From NCBI RefSeq assembly GCF_039822265.1, contig NZ_JBAJEX010000005.1, positions 119,645-183,644 on the forward strand: a stretch of DNA of 64,000 bases. Reading direction: 5' to 3'. The position numbers and the translations under genes are program-made. Positions 45,210 through 54,601 of this stretch are shown in pieces (the stretch's first letter is position 1; the number at the start of each line of letters is the position of its first letter). The notes under the pieces are model-generated. The model had not been told where the DNA came from. It saw only the letters and a program-made list of their open reading frames with translations, and did no database searches. The DNA is from Thiobacter sp. AK1 (GTDB lineage: Bacteria; Pseudomonadota; Gammaproteobacteria; Burkholderiales; Thiobacteraceae).

Positions 45210-45998
45210 CTAGCGCGAAACGATCCAGGCGCCGATGCGGCCCACCACGTCCTGCTCGATGCCGTTGAAGCCGTGGTAGGCATAGGCGCCACACGGATCG
45301 CCGCGAGTCACGCCGCCGCTGAACATGACCAGATCCTTGCGAAGGGTGCCGGGCAGCTTGTCCATCAGGGCCGCAAGCTCGGATGGCCTGCAGTGCTCGC
45401 AGCCATCCTTTTCGTGATGTACCACCAGCACGGGCAGGGCAAGGCGGTCCAGCGCCATGGCCGGCACCGGGCGGTCCTTGGAATCGGTGAGAATGGTGGA
45501 GGTGAGCACGAGCCCGTCCGGGCTGTCGGCGTCACCGGCCAGGGCGGTCGCCACGTAGGCCGCAGACTGGGTGCCCCGACTGGTGCCCACCAGCCAGACC
45601 GGCAGCTGATATTGCGCGCGCAGCCAGCGCATGACCGCCCGCACGTCTGCCACGTGCTGGGCAGTCTGGCGCTGGCCGCTCAAACCAGCCAGGTCCGAGG
45701 GCTTGTCGATGACCGCGACCACCAGTCCCTGCTGCGCGAACAGGTCACGGCTCCTGACCAGGAAATTACCGCCGCCCCAGCCAAAACGGCCATCATCCTG
45801 GATATCGAGTCCCCCATGGCCGCCGGCAAACAGAATCACTGCCGCTTTCGCCTCGGGCGGGGTCAGCAACAGAAAGCGCTGAGTCACACCGGGGCGGGTC
45901 GGGATATCCACGACGCGCGGGGTCGTTTCAGCCCACGCAGACACGGCAACAAAAGAGAAAAGCAGGAGGACCAAAAACGTTTTCACGGATCGCCTCAT
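45210..45998 (-). CDS. Exported alpha/beta hydrolase
   Basis: A 262-residue protein with a signal peptide (VKTFLVLLLFSFVAVSAWA) and an alpha/beta-hydrolase fold: nucleophile elbow GTSRGT (Ser), HHEKDGCEH with an acid residue, and a late His in AYHGFNGIE. Substrate unknown. It interrupts the otherwise conserved nusB-thiL spacing, with 3 bases to thiL, so it is an insertion into a housekeeping operon. Confidence 0.82.
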   Translation of the reverse strand: MRRSVKTFLVLLLFSFVAVSAWAETTPRVVDIPTRPGVTQRFLLLTPPEAKAAVILFAGGHGGLDIQDDGRFGWGGGNFLVRSRDLFAQQGLVVAVIDKPSDLAGLSGQRQTAQHVADVRAVMRWLRAQYQLPVWLVGTSRGTQSAAYVATALAGDADSPDGLVLTSTILTDSKDRPVPAMALDRLALPVLVVHHEKDGCEHCRPSELAALMDKLPGTLRKDLVMFSGGVTRGDPCGAYAYHGFNGIEQDVVGRIGAWIVSR

Positions 45999-46013
45999 GA
46001 AAAACTTGCTTCG

Positions 46014-46442
46014 CTAGGCTTTCTTTTTGACTTCCGCCGGCCGCGCTTGCGGCATCAGCTTGTCCAGCACGCCATTCACGTATTTGTGCCCTTCAGTGCC
46101 GCCGTAGGCCTTGGCCAACTCCACCGCCTCGTTGATCACCACGCGATAGGGCACATCCAGACAGTGCAGGGCCTCGTAGGCGCCGATTTGCAAGATGGCG
46201 TGCTCGATGGGGCTGAGTTGGCTCACGGGCCGATCCAGATGGGGCGCGAGCAACGCGTCGAGCGCCTCGGCCTGGGAAGTCACGCCAGCGAGTAAAGTTT
46301 GAAAATAGTCCTCGTCTGCGGTTGCGAAGCCTTCTTCCTCGCGCATATGGCGTGCGATGTCCGCCTCGGCATTGCCGCTGAGCTGCCATTGGTAGAGGGC
46401 TTTGAGCGCGAACTCGCGCGCGTTGCGCCGGCTTTTCTTCAT
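46014..46442 (-). CDS. nusB: Transcription antitermination factor NusB
   Basis: A 142-residue all-helical RNA-binding protein that with NusE binds boxA in rRNA leaders. N-terminus KKSRRNAREFALKALYQWQL and YRVVINEAVELAKAYGG match the family. The frame allows a GTG start 8 codons upstream (46466), but the ATG at 46442 is preferred by family N-termini. Confidence 0.94.
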   Translation of the reverse strand: MKKSRRNAREFALKALYQWQLSGNAEADIARHMREEEGFATADEDYFQTLLAGVTSQAEALDALLAPHLDRPVSQLSPIEHAILQIGAYEALHCLDVPYRVVINEAVELAKAYGGTEGHKYVNGVLDKLMPQARPAEVKKKA

Positions 46443-46485
46443 GCTGTTTTTCACCGATCCCGCCACGGCGCACGCACGCCGCGCG

Positions 46486-46956
46486 TCAGATCTTTTTCAG
46501 GAGGTTGGCCATCTCCACCGCCACCCGCGCGCACTCGCGGCCTTTTTCTTCCATGCGCGCCAGTGCCTGATCGTCGGTGTCGGTGGTGAGGATGCCATTG
46601 GCAATGGGGATGCCGGTGTCCAGCTGCACCTGGGTGATGCCACCGCCAGATTCGTTGGCCACCAGCTCGAAATGATAGGTTTCGCCACGGATCACGGCAC
46701 CCAGGGCGATGAGCGCATCGAACTTACCACTCTGGGCCATGGCCTGCAGTGCCAATGGCACTTCCAGCGCCCCCGGCACCGTCACCAAGGTGCTGTCCTC
46801 GTCACGCACGCCGAGCTTACGTAGTTCCGCCGCGCAGGCGCCCAGCAGGCCTTCGCCCACGTCGATGTTGAAGCGGGCCATGACGATGCCGATCTTGAGG
46901 CCGGCGCCGTTGAGATCGCGCTCGATTTCGGTGATGTTGTCGTATTTCTGGACCAT
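46486..46956 (-). CDS. ribH: 6,7-Dimethyl-8-ribityllumazine synthase
   Basis: A 156-residue enzyme condensing the ribityl pyrimidine with 3,4-dihydroxy-2-butanone 4-phosphate. Motifs: [37 protein letters not shown], and the late DDQAL. Located four bases after the ribB gene. Downstream is nusB. Confidence 0.95.
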   Translation of the reverse strand: MVQKYDNITEIERDLNGAGLKIGIVMARFNIDVGEGLLGACAAELRKLGVRDEDSTLVTVPGALEVPLALQAMAQSGKFDALIALGAVIRGETYHFELVANESGGGITQVQLDTGIPIANGILTTDTDDQALARMEEKGRECARVAVEMANLLKKI

Positions 46957-46960
46957 GCCC

Positions 46961-48079
46961 TCACTCCTCCAGCTGGTTGGGTTCCACCACGTCAGGCGGC
47001 AGGATGTAGCCCGTGACTTCCAGATCGAAGCCTTCCAGACTGGGCATGCGGCGCGGCGCCGCCAAAAGCCGCATCTTGCGCACGCCGAGATCCTTCAGAA
47101 TCTGGGCGCCGATGCCGTAGTCGCGCAGATCCACCTTGCCTGCCGGCTTGTGCACGGCGTGGGCGATGCGCGCGAGCAGCGCCTCGTTGGTTTCCGGTCG
47201 CCGAAACAGGATCATCACGCCGGCCGTGGCCTCGGCCAAGGTCTTCATGGCCTGATGGATACCCCAGGAATGGGCATTGTCCGCATCGTCCAGAAAATCG
47301 ATCACCGACAAAGGCTCGTGCACGCGCACCAGCGTCTCTTCCTCTGGCAGTAGCGGTCCCTTGACCATGGCTAGATGGATCTCCCCTGAGGTCTGGTCGC
47401 GGTAGGCGAGCAGATCGAATTCCCCGTAGATGGTCTCCACCTTGCGTTCGGCCACCCGCTCCACCAGGCGCTCGGTCTTGGAACGATAGTGGATGAGATC
47501 GGCTATGGTGCCGATCTTTAGGCCGTGTTCCTGCGCGAACAACTCCAGGTCCGGCAGGCGCGCCATGGTGCCGTCGTCCTTGAGGATTTCGCAGATCACG
47601 GCCGCTGGCTCCAAGCCCGCAAGCTGCGCCAGATCGCAGCCGGCCTCGGTATGGCCGGCGCGCACCAATACACCCCCGGGCTGGGCACGCAGGGGAAACA
47701 CGTGGCCGGGTTGCACGATGTCGCTAGGCTTAGCATCACGCGCCACGGCGGCACGGATGGTCGTGGCGCGATCCGCCGCGGAAATACCCGTGGTCACGCC
47801 GCGCGCGGCCTCGATGGAAACCGTGAAGGCCGTGCCGTGGGGTGTCTGGTTGTCCTCTACCATCTGGCGCAGTCCGAGCTGGCGGCAACGGGCATCGGTG
47901 AGGGTCAAACAAATCAACCCACGACCGTACTTGGCCATGAAGTTGATGTCCTCGGGCGTGATGTGTTCCGCCGCCATCACCAGGTCGCCCTCGTTTTCCC
48001 GGTCTTCCTCGTCCACGAGGATGACCATCTTGCCGGCGGCGATATCGGCGATGATTTCTTCGATGGGGCTGATGGGCAT
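46961..48079 (-). CDS. ribB: 3,4-Dihydroxy-2-butanone 4-phosphate synthase with a degenerate GTP cyclohydrolase II-like domain
   Basis: A 372-residue protein. Residues 1-200 are a normal RibB ([15 protein letters not shown] near 23-37, [13 protein letters not shown]). The C-terminal half is a RibA-like domain in which the zinc cysteines and catalytic core are missing: where RibA has C-x10-C-x-C and RCDCG, this protein has [20 protein letters not shown]. Such RibBX hybrids are known in proteobacteria; the RibA activity must come from another gene. Many would annotate it ribBA, which would be misleading. Confidence 0.9.
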   Translation of the reverse strand: MPISPIEEIIADIAAGKMVILVDEEDRENEGDLVMAAEHITPEDINFMAKYGRGLICLTLTDARCRQLGLRQMVEDNQTPHGTAFTVSIEAARGVTTGISAADRATTIRAAVARDAKPSDIVQPGHVFPLRAQPGGVLVRAGHTEAGCDLAQLAGLEPAAVICEILKDDGTMARLPDLELFAQEHGLKIGTIADLIHYRSKTERLVERVAERKVETIYGEFDLLAYRDQTSGEIHLAMVKGPLLPEEETLVRVHEPLSVIDFLDDADNAHSWGIHQAMKTLAEATAGVMILFRRPETNEALLARIAHAVHKPAGKVDLRDYGIGAQILKDLGVRKMRLLAAPRRMPSLEGFDLEVTGYILPPDVVEPNQLEE

Positions 48080-48151
48080 GGCTGCCTTTCCGTTTGGGGC
48101 ACTGATTATCGCATTTTATTCAGGCAAGAGAGGCGCTCTACGCCCCCCAGT

Positions 48152-48751
48152 TCATGCGACTGACTCGCGGTAGCTCAACAGGCGCTCCACGTAGCGCGCG
48201 AGCAGATCCACCTCCAGGTTCACTCGAGTCTTAGGCGCGAGACCTCCGAAAGTGGTCACCGCCAAGGTGTGCGGGATCACGTTCACCCTGAAGCGTTCAC
48301 CCTCCACCTGGTTCACGGTGAGACTCACGCCGTCCACGGTGATGGAACCCTTAACGGCAATATAACGGGCAAGCGTCGGAGGTGCCGCCACCTCCATGAG
48401 GTGGGAACCACCCACCGGCTCGAAGCGGGTCACCACGCCCACGCCATCCACGTGGCCCGAGACCAAATGGCCGCCCAAGCGGTCCGAAAGGCGCAGCGCC
48501 TTCTCCAGATTGAGCGCCTGACCGACACGAAAACCCGTGGTGCAACGCAGCGTCTCCCCCGACACATCGACCCAATAGCGGCTGCCCTCACGCGCCACCA
48601 CGGTCAGGCACACGCCATTGGCCGCAATGCTGTCGCCGAGGGCGATGTCGGAGAGATCAAGCGCGCCAGCCTCGATGGTGAGCCGCAACCCATCACCCAG
48701 CGGTTCCGCCGCGACGACGCGGCCCACGGCCTGCACGATACCGGTAAACAC
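48152..48751 (-). CDS. ribE: Riboflavin synthase (alpha subunit)
   Basis: A 199-residue enzyme with two lumazine-binding repeats (FTGIVQAVGRV at the start, HLVSGHVDGVG beginning the second) that dismutates two lumazines to riboflavin. GGAGG lies 7 bases before the GTG at 48751, giving the family N-terminus; the longer frame to 48796 lacks this. Just 2 bases separate it from ribD. Confidence 0.95.
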   Translation of the reverse strand: MFTGIVQAVGRVVAAEPLGDGLRLTIEAGALDLSDIALGDSIAANGVCLTVVAREGSRYWVDVSGETLRCTTGFRVGQALNLEKALRLSDRLGGHLVSGHVDGVGVVTRFEPVGGSHLMEVAAPPTLARYIAVKGSITVDGVSLTVNQVEGERFRVNVIPHTLAVTTFGGLAPKTRVNLEVDLLARYVERLLSYRESVA

Positions 48752-48753
48752 GA

Positions 48754-49854
48754 TTACGCCTCCTTCGCTGGCAACACGCGAGCAAGCACGCGCCAATCAC
48801 GCCCCACGGCTCGCACGTCGCGGATGTCGAGGGTGATACGCTGCGCCATGGTGGTGAATTCGGGCAACACGAACAGGCCGCGCGCCGTACTACCCAGGAG
48901 GCAGGGCGCGAGGTAGAGCAAAAGTTCATCGATCAACCCGGCCTCCAGGAGGGCACCATTGAGCGTGGCGCCCGCCTCCACCATAAGCTCGTTCACGCCC
49001 TGCTCCGCTAGCCACGCCATCAGGCGAACCAGATCCACTTGCCCACCGGGCCGTCCCATCTCCACCACCGTCACACCGGCCTCACGCAAGGCGTTCAGGG
49101 CCCCCGTGTCATCGCTTGCGGTGACGACCACGGTCTCGCCCTGCTTGAAAATGCGTGCTGTCACAGGGATGCTGAGATAGCTGTCCACCACGATGCGGCG
49201 TGGCTGGCGCGGGGTGGCGATCTCGCGCACGTCAAGGCGCGGATCGTCCGCAAGCACCGTGCCGGAACCCGTGAGGATGGCGCAGGCCCGCGCCCGCCAG
49301 TGCTGCACATCGCGGCGCGCCGCCTCCCCGGTGATCCATTGGGAAACGCCATTGGCGAGCGCCGTGCGCCCATCGAGACTGGCGGCGCTTTTCACCCGCA
49401 CCCACGGCCGGCCGCGGCTCATGCGAGCGACGAAGCCAATGTTGAGCTCCCGCGCCTCGGTGGCCAAAAGCCCCGTGTCCACCTGGATGCCCGCCGCGCG
49501 CAGACGGGCAAGGCCACGCCCCGCCACCAGCGGGTTCGGGTCCTCCATCGCCACCACTACACGCGCCACGCCGGCGCTCACCAAGGCGTCGGCGCAGGGT
49601 GGCGTGCGACCGTGATGGGCACAAGGCTCCAAGGTCACGTACACGGTCGCGCCTTGCGCGCGACTGCCGGCCTGGGCGAGCGCCCGGGTCTCGGCATGCG
49701 CGTCGCCAGCGCGCTCATGAAAGCCCTCGCCCACCACCACCCCTTGGTGCACCACGACACACCCCACCCGCGGATTGGGCGTGGTGGTGTAAAGCCCGCG
49801 CTGCGCCAGGCGCAGGGCGCGGGTCATGAATTCATGGTCCGCAGCGGAAAACAT
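48754..49854 (-). CDS. ribD: Bifunctional pyrimidine deaminase/reductase RibD
   Basis: A 366-residue riboflavin enzyme. The deaminase domain (1-145) has the zinc site H-A-E (GDAHAETRAL) and PCAHHGRTPPC; the reductase domain (about 150-366) has VRVKSAASLDGRTALANGVSQW and GGQ/MVEAGATLNGALL. ATG at 49854. About 85 bases separate it from nrdR; no FMN riboswitch is visible there. Confidence 0.95.
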   Translation of the reverse strand: MFSAADHEFMTRALRLAQRGLYTTTPNPRVGCVVVHQGVVVGEGFHERAGDAHAETRALAQAGSRAQGATVYVTLEPCAHHGRTPPCADALVSAGVARVVVAMEDPNPLVAGRGLARLRAAGIQVDTGLLATEARELNIGFVARMSRGRPWVRVKSAASLDGRTALANGVSQWITGEAARRDVQHWRARACAILTGSGTVLADDPRLDVREIATPRQPRRIVVDSYLSIPVTARIFKQGETVVVTASDDTGALNALREAGVTVVEMGRPGGQVDLVRLMAWLAEQGVNELMVEAGATLNGALLEAGLIDELLLYLAPCLLGSTARGLFVLPEFTTMAQRITLDIRDVRAVGRDWRVLARVLPAKEA

Positions 49855-49939
49855 CGAACAGCACTCATCATGCACAGACGCAACCTGCGCGGAAAACCCG
49901 CTTTCCCGTGGCGTGCCTTGAATTTTGCGTGGGGCGGCT

Positions 49940-50413
49940 TCAGCGCTTGCCCTTCTTGGTCTCGGCCGAACCCAAATCCTTGAGCACCTCGCGGAAATCG
50001 TCCACGTCCTCGAAGCTACGATAAACGGAAGCGAACCGGATGTAGGCCACTTTGTCTAGCTTGTAGAGCTCGGCCATCACCATCTCGCCGATACGCCGCG
50101 CATCCACCTCGCGCTGCCCCAGACTGAGGAGTTCCTGCACGATGCGTTCGATGGCTGCATCCACGTATTCGGTGGGCACCGGCCGCTTGTGTAGCGCGCG
50201 CATGAAACTGGTGCGCAGTTTTTCCTTGGAGAATTCCTCGCGGCTGCCGTTTTGCTTAACCACTTGGGGCAGGCGCAACTCGGCGGTCTCGTAGGTGGTG
50301 AAACGCTTGTTGCACGCCGCGCAGCGCCGCCGGCGGCGAATGCTATCCCCCTCCTCGCTCACGCGGGAGTCGATCACTTGGGTATCGAGGGAACCGCAGA
50401 AGGGGCATTTCAT
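49940..50413 (-). CDS. nrdR: Ribonucleotide reductase repressor NrdR
   Basis: A 157-residue ATP/dATP-sensing repressor. The zinc ribbon is CPFC (C3, C6) and CAAC (C31, C34), followed by an ATP-cone domain. MKCPFCGS is the family start, so the open frame to 50461 is not used. Follows glyA, the usual order. Confidence 0.96.
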   Translation of the reverse strand: MKCPFCGSLDTQVIDSRVSEEGDSIRRRRRCAACNKRFTTYETAELRLPQVVKQNGSREEFSKEKLRTSFMRALHKRPVPTEYVDAAIERIVQELLSLGQREVDARRIGEMVMAELYKLDKVAYIRFASVYRSFEDVDDFREVLKDLGSAETKKGKR

Positions 50414-50482
50414 GATTTCACGCGAAGGACCGGCGAGCCGGAGGCGGCTTTGGCATGGCAAGCCCCTTAACGCCCGGTTCCG

Positions 50483-51733
50483 TCACTTTTCGTACACCGG
50501 GAAGCGCGCACACAGGGCGCGCGCCTCTTGGCCCACGCGGGCGATCACGGTCTCGTCGTGGGGTGCCTCCAGCACGTCAGCGATCAGATTGGCCAGATGC
50601 TCGGCTTCAATCTCGCGGAAGCCGCGCGTGGTCATGGCTGGCGTGCCGATGCGAATGCCGCTGGTGACAAAGGGCTTCTGGGGGTCGTTGGGGATGGCAT
50701 TTTTGTTCACCGTGATGTGGGCGCGGCCCAGGGCAGCTTCGGCCTCCTTGCCGGTGAGATTCTTGGCACGCAGGTCCACCAGGAACATGTGGGAATCGGT
50801 GCGCCCGGAGACGATGCGTAAGCCCCGTTCCGTGAGCACCTTGGCCATCACCCGCGCGTTGGCTACCACCTGCTCCTGGTAGTGCTTGAACTCCCTGCTC
50901 ATGGCTTCCTTGAAGGCTACCGCCTTGGCCGCGATCACGTGCATCAGCGGCCCGCCCTGGATGCCTGGGAAAATGGTGGAGTTGAGCGGCTTCTCGAACT
51001 CGGCGCGCGAAAGGATGATGCCGCCGCGCGGCCCACGCAGGGTCTTGTGGGTGGTGCTGGTGACGAAATCGGCGATGCCCACCGGGCTGGGATAGACGCC
51101 CGCGGCTACCAGACCCGCGTAGTGGGCCATGTCCACGAAGAGATACGCACCCACGGAATCGGCGATTTCGCGGAAGCGCTTCCAGTCGATCACCAGGGAA
51201 TAGGCCGAAGCCCCGGCGACGATCATCTTCGGCCTGTGCTCGCAAGCCAGCCGCTCGACTTCGTCGTAATCGATGACCTCGGTTTCCGGATGCAGTCCAT
51301 AGGTGATGGACTTGAAAATCTTGCCTGAGAAATTCACCGTCGCGCCGTGGGTGAGATGGCCGCCATGGGCAAGCGACATGCCAAGCAGGGTATCCCCGGG
51401 CTTTAGCATGGCGAAATACACCGCAGCATTGGCCTGCGACCCGGAGTGCGGTTGGACGTTGGCGTATTCCGCACCGAACAGAGCCTTGGCGCGGTCGATG
51501 GCGAGCTGCTCGGCCACGTCCACCCATTCGCAGCCTCCGTAGTAACGCTTGCCGGGATAACCTTCCGCATACTTGTTGGTGAGCACAGACCCCTGGGCCT
51601 GCAGCACCGCGGGGCTGGCGTAGTTCTCGGAGGCGATTAGTTCGATGTGGTCTTCCTGACGCTGGCGTTCTTTTTCCATCGCCTCCCACAATTCGGGATC
51701 GATGGCCTTAATGGTGTGCCCGGGGCTGAACAT
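50483..51733 (-). CDS. glyA: Serine hydroxymethyltransferase
   Basis: A 416-residue PLP enzyme interconverting serine and glycine and charging tetrahydrofolate with a one-carbon unit. The PLP lysine lies in [28 protein letters not shown] and HGGHLTHG are also present. ATG at 51733 gives the standard length. It heads the glyA-nrdR-rib train. Confidence 0.97.
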   Translation of the reverse strand: MFSPGHTIKAIDPELWEAMEKERQRQEDHIELIASENYASPAVLQAQGSVLTNKYAEGYPGKRYYGGCEWVDVAEQLAIDRAKALFGAEYANVQPHSGSQANAAVYFAMLKPGDTLLGMSLAHGGHLTHGATVNFSGKIFKSITYGLHPETEVIDYDEVERLACEHRPKMIVAGASAYSLVIDWKRFREIADSVGAYLFVDMAHYAGLVAAGVYPSPVGIADFVTSTTHKTLRGPRGGIILSRAEFEKPLNSTIFPGIQGGPLMHVIAAKAVAFKEAMSREFKHYQEQVVANARVMAKVLTERGLRIVSGRTDSHMFLVDLRAKNLTGKEAEAALGRAHITVNKNAIPNDPQKPFVTSGIRIGTPAMTTRGFREIEAEHLANLIADVLEAPHDETVIARVGQEARALCARFPVYEK

Positions 51734-51773
51734 GGATGAAGTCTCAAGTGTTTGAAGAAAAGCTGTTATTTTA

Positions 51774-52589
51774 TCACGGCCGGGATGGACGGGAGAGGGA
51801 TTCGAGCAGGGCCGCAAGCCTTTCGAGCTCAGCCTTGAGATCCCGTACCTCGGCGCGCAGCTCGCGAATGTCCTGATGCATCTCGCGACGCAGCCGCTTC
51901 TCGTCCTCGCCAATGAAAAAGGCAGCAAACGCCGCGGTCACCAAGGACAGCATGGCAAAGCCCACCAGCACCACCAGCATGGCAAGAATGCGCGAGCCTA
52001 CGGTGCTGGGGACGATGTCGCCGTATCCCACGGTGCTGCCAGTCACGAAGGCCAGCCACACGCCTTCCCAGAACGAAGACACGCCCGGATCGAGCCAATA
52101 GAAACCGGCGCCCGCCAGCCCGAACAGCAACACGCCCCAACCCAAAAGATAGGGCACGGAAGCTGGCGCGAGCAACGTTCGCATCACGGCTAGGACCCGC
52201 GCGAATATCAAGGTTACATACACCAGGCGAGCCAGGCGCACGACCGGCAGCCACTCGAGGCTGACTTCCCACAGGCTCACGAACGCGCCGCCGATAATGA
52301 GTAAATCCAACCAGTTGTGCAGCACGTACAGCCGCTTCTGGCGCGTCAAGTGCAAAAGCCACAGGAATTCCGCGCTGAAGGCGAACAAGATCAGCGCATC
52401 GAGCCCACGCCCTAGCCAGTGCCAGGGGCCGGTGGCATGGGCCGTCTCCAGGTAATAGGAAGGCAGGGCGAGCAAGGCGATGCTCACCATTACCCAGCGC
52501 AGGCGCCGTTCCCAGAGATAGGCGCGAGGATTGTCATGGGGCGGTACCCCGCCCATACCAGCCAGTTGGCGCAATTTCATGGCCTGCAT
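51774..52589 (-). CDS. Potassium-channel-like ion transport protein
   Basis: A 271-residue protein with six membrane helices, a voltage-sensor-like segment ([19 protein letters not shown]) and the selectivity filter TVGYGD (about 190-195). A C-terminal coiled coil ([22 protein letters not shown]) probably tetramerises it. Start is ATG 52589 or 52580. Either resembles bacterial 6-TM K+ channels; ion preference is inferred from the filter. Confidence 0.88.
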   Translation of the reverse strand: MQAMKLRQLAGMGGVPPHDNPRAYLWERRLRWVMVSIALLALPSYYLETAHATGPWHWLGRGLDALILFAFSAEFLWLLHLTRQKRLYVLHNWLDLLIIGGAFVSLWEVSLEWLPVVRLARLVYVTLIFARVLAVMRTLLAPASVPYLLGWGVLLFGLAGAGFYWLDPGVSSFWEGVWLAFVTGSTVGYGDIVPSTVGSRILAMLVVLVGFAMLSLVTAAFAAFFIGEDEKRLRREMHQDIRELRAEVRDLKAELERLAALLESLSRPSRP

Positions 52590-52608
52590 GTTACCAATAT
52601 TCGCCCTT

Positions 52609-52614
52609 ATAATG
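52609..52614 (+). promoter_or_regulatory. -10 element of the TRAP operon
   Basis: Perfect TATAAT whose last base is only 7 bases from the ATG at 52622, so the transcript would have almost no leader. No clear -35 is seen upstream. Confidence 0.5.
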
Positions 52615-52621
52615 CCCCACC

Positions 52622-53191
52622 ATGAATGCGCTGCTTGCCTTTGCCCGGGCCGTCGATGGCCTCAATGCCCGCATCGGGCGCGCGAGCATGTGGCTCATCC
52701 TGCTCACCGTGCTCATCAGTGCCGGTAACGCGCTCAGCCGCAAGCTTCTGAGCGTAAGCTCCAACGCCCTGTTGGAAATCCAATGGACGCTATATGCCGC
52801 CGTGTTTCTATTGGCCGCCGCCTACACCCTGCAGAAGAACGAACACGTGCGCATCGACGTGCTGGTGGGACGGCTGTCGCCCCGCGCCGGCGCGGTGGTG
52901 GACATCATCGGGGGCCTGCTATTCGTGCTGCCCTTCACCAGCCTGGTGCTGGTTTATGCCTGGCCTTTCTTTCTGGAAAGCTGGCGAAGTGGCGAAGTCT
53001 CCAACAATCCCGGCGGCCTCATGCTTTGGCCGGGCAAGGCGCTCATTCCCTTGGGTTTCAGCCTGCTTTGGCTGCAAGGCTTAGCGGAGGTGATCAAGCG
53101 CATCGCTTTCCTCGCGGGTCGCGCGCCTGAACCGGTCCTATCCCACTCGCCGCAGGGCGAGGACATGATTCTGCGCGAGGACGGACAGTGA
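52622..53191 (+). CDS. dctQ: TRAP transporter small permease (DctQ)
   Basis: A 189-residue, four-helix membrane protein of a tripartite ATP-independent periplasmic transporter. Signature features: the second helix region NALLEIQWTLYAAVFLLAAAYTLQKNEHVRIDV. Overlaps dctM by GTGA. Forms a permease with DctM, using a Na+ or H+ gradient. Confidence 0.92.
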   Translation: MNALLAFARAVDGLNARIGRASMWLILLTVLISAGNALSRKLLSVSSNALLEIQWTLYAAVFLLAAAYTLQKNEHVRIDVLVGRLSPRAGAVVDIIGGLLFVLPFTSLVLVYAWPFFLESWRSGEVSNNPGGLMLWPGKALIPLGFSLLWLQGLAEVIKRIAFLAGRAPEPVLSHSPQGEDMILREDGQ

Positions 53192-54597
53192 TCAGCGCCG
53201 ACACACTGGCGCCCCTCATGTTCGCCGCGCTGGTGGCCTTCCTGCTAATGGGCTATCCGGTCGCCTTCGCCCTGGCCGCCAATGGCCTGCTGTTCGCGCT
53301 CATCGGCATCCAGCAGGGCTTTTTCGGAGTGGAGCTTCTGGGCGCCGTGCCGGCCCGCATCTACGGCATCATGCAGAATGAGACGCTACTGGCCATTCCC
53401 TTTTTCACCTTCATGGGCCTGATCCTGGAAAAGAGTGGCATGGCCGAGGATCTCCTCGATACCATCGGCCAGTTGTTCGGCCCGGTGCGTGGCGGGCTGG
53501 CCTTCGCCGTGATCTTCGTCGGCGCGCTGCTGGCGGCGACCACCGGCGTGGTGGCCGCCTCGGTGATCGCCATGGGGCTCATCGCCCTACCCATCATGCT
53601 GCGTTATGGCTACGATCGCCGCCTGGCATCCGGCGTGATCGCCGCCTCCGGCACGCTGGCCCAAATCATTCCGCCGAGCCTGGTGCTAATCGTGCTCGCC
53701 GACCAGCTCCGCCAGCCGGTGAGCGACCTCTACCAGGGGGCAATGGTTCCGGCCCTGCTGCTTACCGGCCTGTATGCCGTCTACGTGGCGCTCATCGCCC
53801 TATTGCGGCCGAACATGGCGCCCGCTTTGCCGCGCGCGGCACGTGCACTTGCCGGTGGAGCGCTGGCCGCACGGGTGGCGCGCGCCCTTTTGCCGCCCCT
53901 CGTGCTGGTGTTCCTGGTGTTGGGGACGATTTTCATCGGCCTAGCCACGCCGACCGAGGCGGGCGCCATGGGTGCGGTGGGCGCCCTGGTACTGGCCGCG
54001 GTCAAGGGCCGATTGAAACGCACCCTGATCGTGCAGGCACTGGACACCACCACCAAGCTCTCGGCCTTCGTGATGTTCATCCTGATCGGCTCCACCGTGT
54101 TCGGCCTAGTGTTCCGCGCCGTCAACGGTGATCTCTGGGTGGAAGGCCTGCTCACCGCGCTACCGGGCGGCGCACTGGGGTTTCTCATTGCCGTCAACGT
54201 GCTGGTGTTCGTCCTGGCCTTTTTCCTGGACTTCTTCGAACTCGCCTTCATCCTGGTGCCGCTTTTGGCGCCAGTGGCCGAGAAGCTGGGCATCGATCTC
54301 GTCTGGTTTGGGGTGGTTTTGGCGCTGAACATGCAGACATCGTTCATGCATCCACCCTTTGGCTTCGCCCTGTTCTATCTGCGCAGTGTGGCGCCGCGCG
54401 AGGCCTATCTGGACAAGGTGACAGGCCAGCGGCTGGATGGGGTGAGCACGGGGCAGATCTACTGGGGCGCAGTGCCCTTCGTGTTGATGCAGCTGGTGAT
54501 GGTGACGCTGGTGATCGCCTTCCCGCAGCTGGTGGGCAGCCACCAGGCGGCGCGGGAAGAGGCGCCGCCGTTGCGGATCGAGCTGCCCGCGGAATAG
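53188..54597 (+). CDS. dctM: TRAP transporter large permease (DctM)
   Basis: A 469-residue protein with about 12-13 helices, the substrate-translocating TRAP subunit. Motifs: PVAFALAANGLLFALIG, IPFFTFMGLILEKSGMAEDLL and GVVAASVIAMGLIALPIML. GTG start overlapping dctQ's stop. It converges with the binding-protein gene, 4 bases between the stops. Confidence 0.92.
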   Translation: MISADTLAPLMFAALVAFLLMGYPVAFALAANGLLFALIGIQQGFFGVELLGAVPARIYGIMQNETLLAIPFFTFMGLILEKSGMAEDLLDTIGQLFGPVRGGLAFAVIFVGALLAATTGVVAASVIAMGLIALPIMLRYGYDRRLASGVIAASGTLAQIIPPSLVLIVLADQLRQPVSDLYQGAMVPALLLTGLYAVYVALIALLRPNMAPALPRAARALAGGALAARVARALLPPLVLVFLVLGTIFIGLATPTEAGAMGAVGALVLAAVKGRLKRTLIVQALDTTTKLSAFVMFILIGSTVFGLVFRAVNGDLWVEGLLTALPGGALGFLIAVNVLVFVLAFFLDFFELAFILVPLLAPVAEKLGIDLVWFGVVLALNMQTSFMHPPFGFALFYLRSVAPREAYLDKVTGQRLDGVSTGQIYWGAVPFVLMQLVMVTLVIAFPQLVGSHQAAREEAPPLRIELPAE

Positions 54598-54601
54598 GGC
54601 A

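Noticed and set aside
49855..49939. FMN riboswitch before ribD
   Set aside because: The gap is only 85 bases and shows none of the conserved RFN-element segments.
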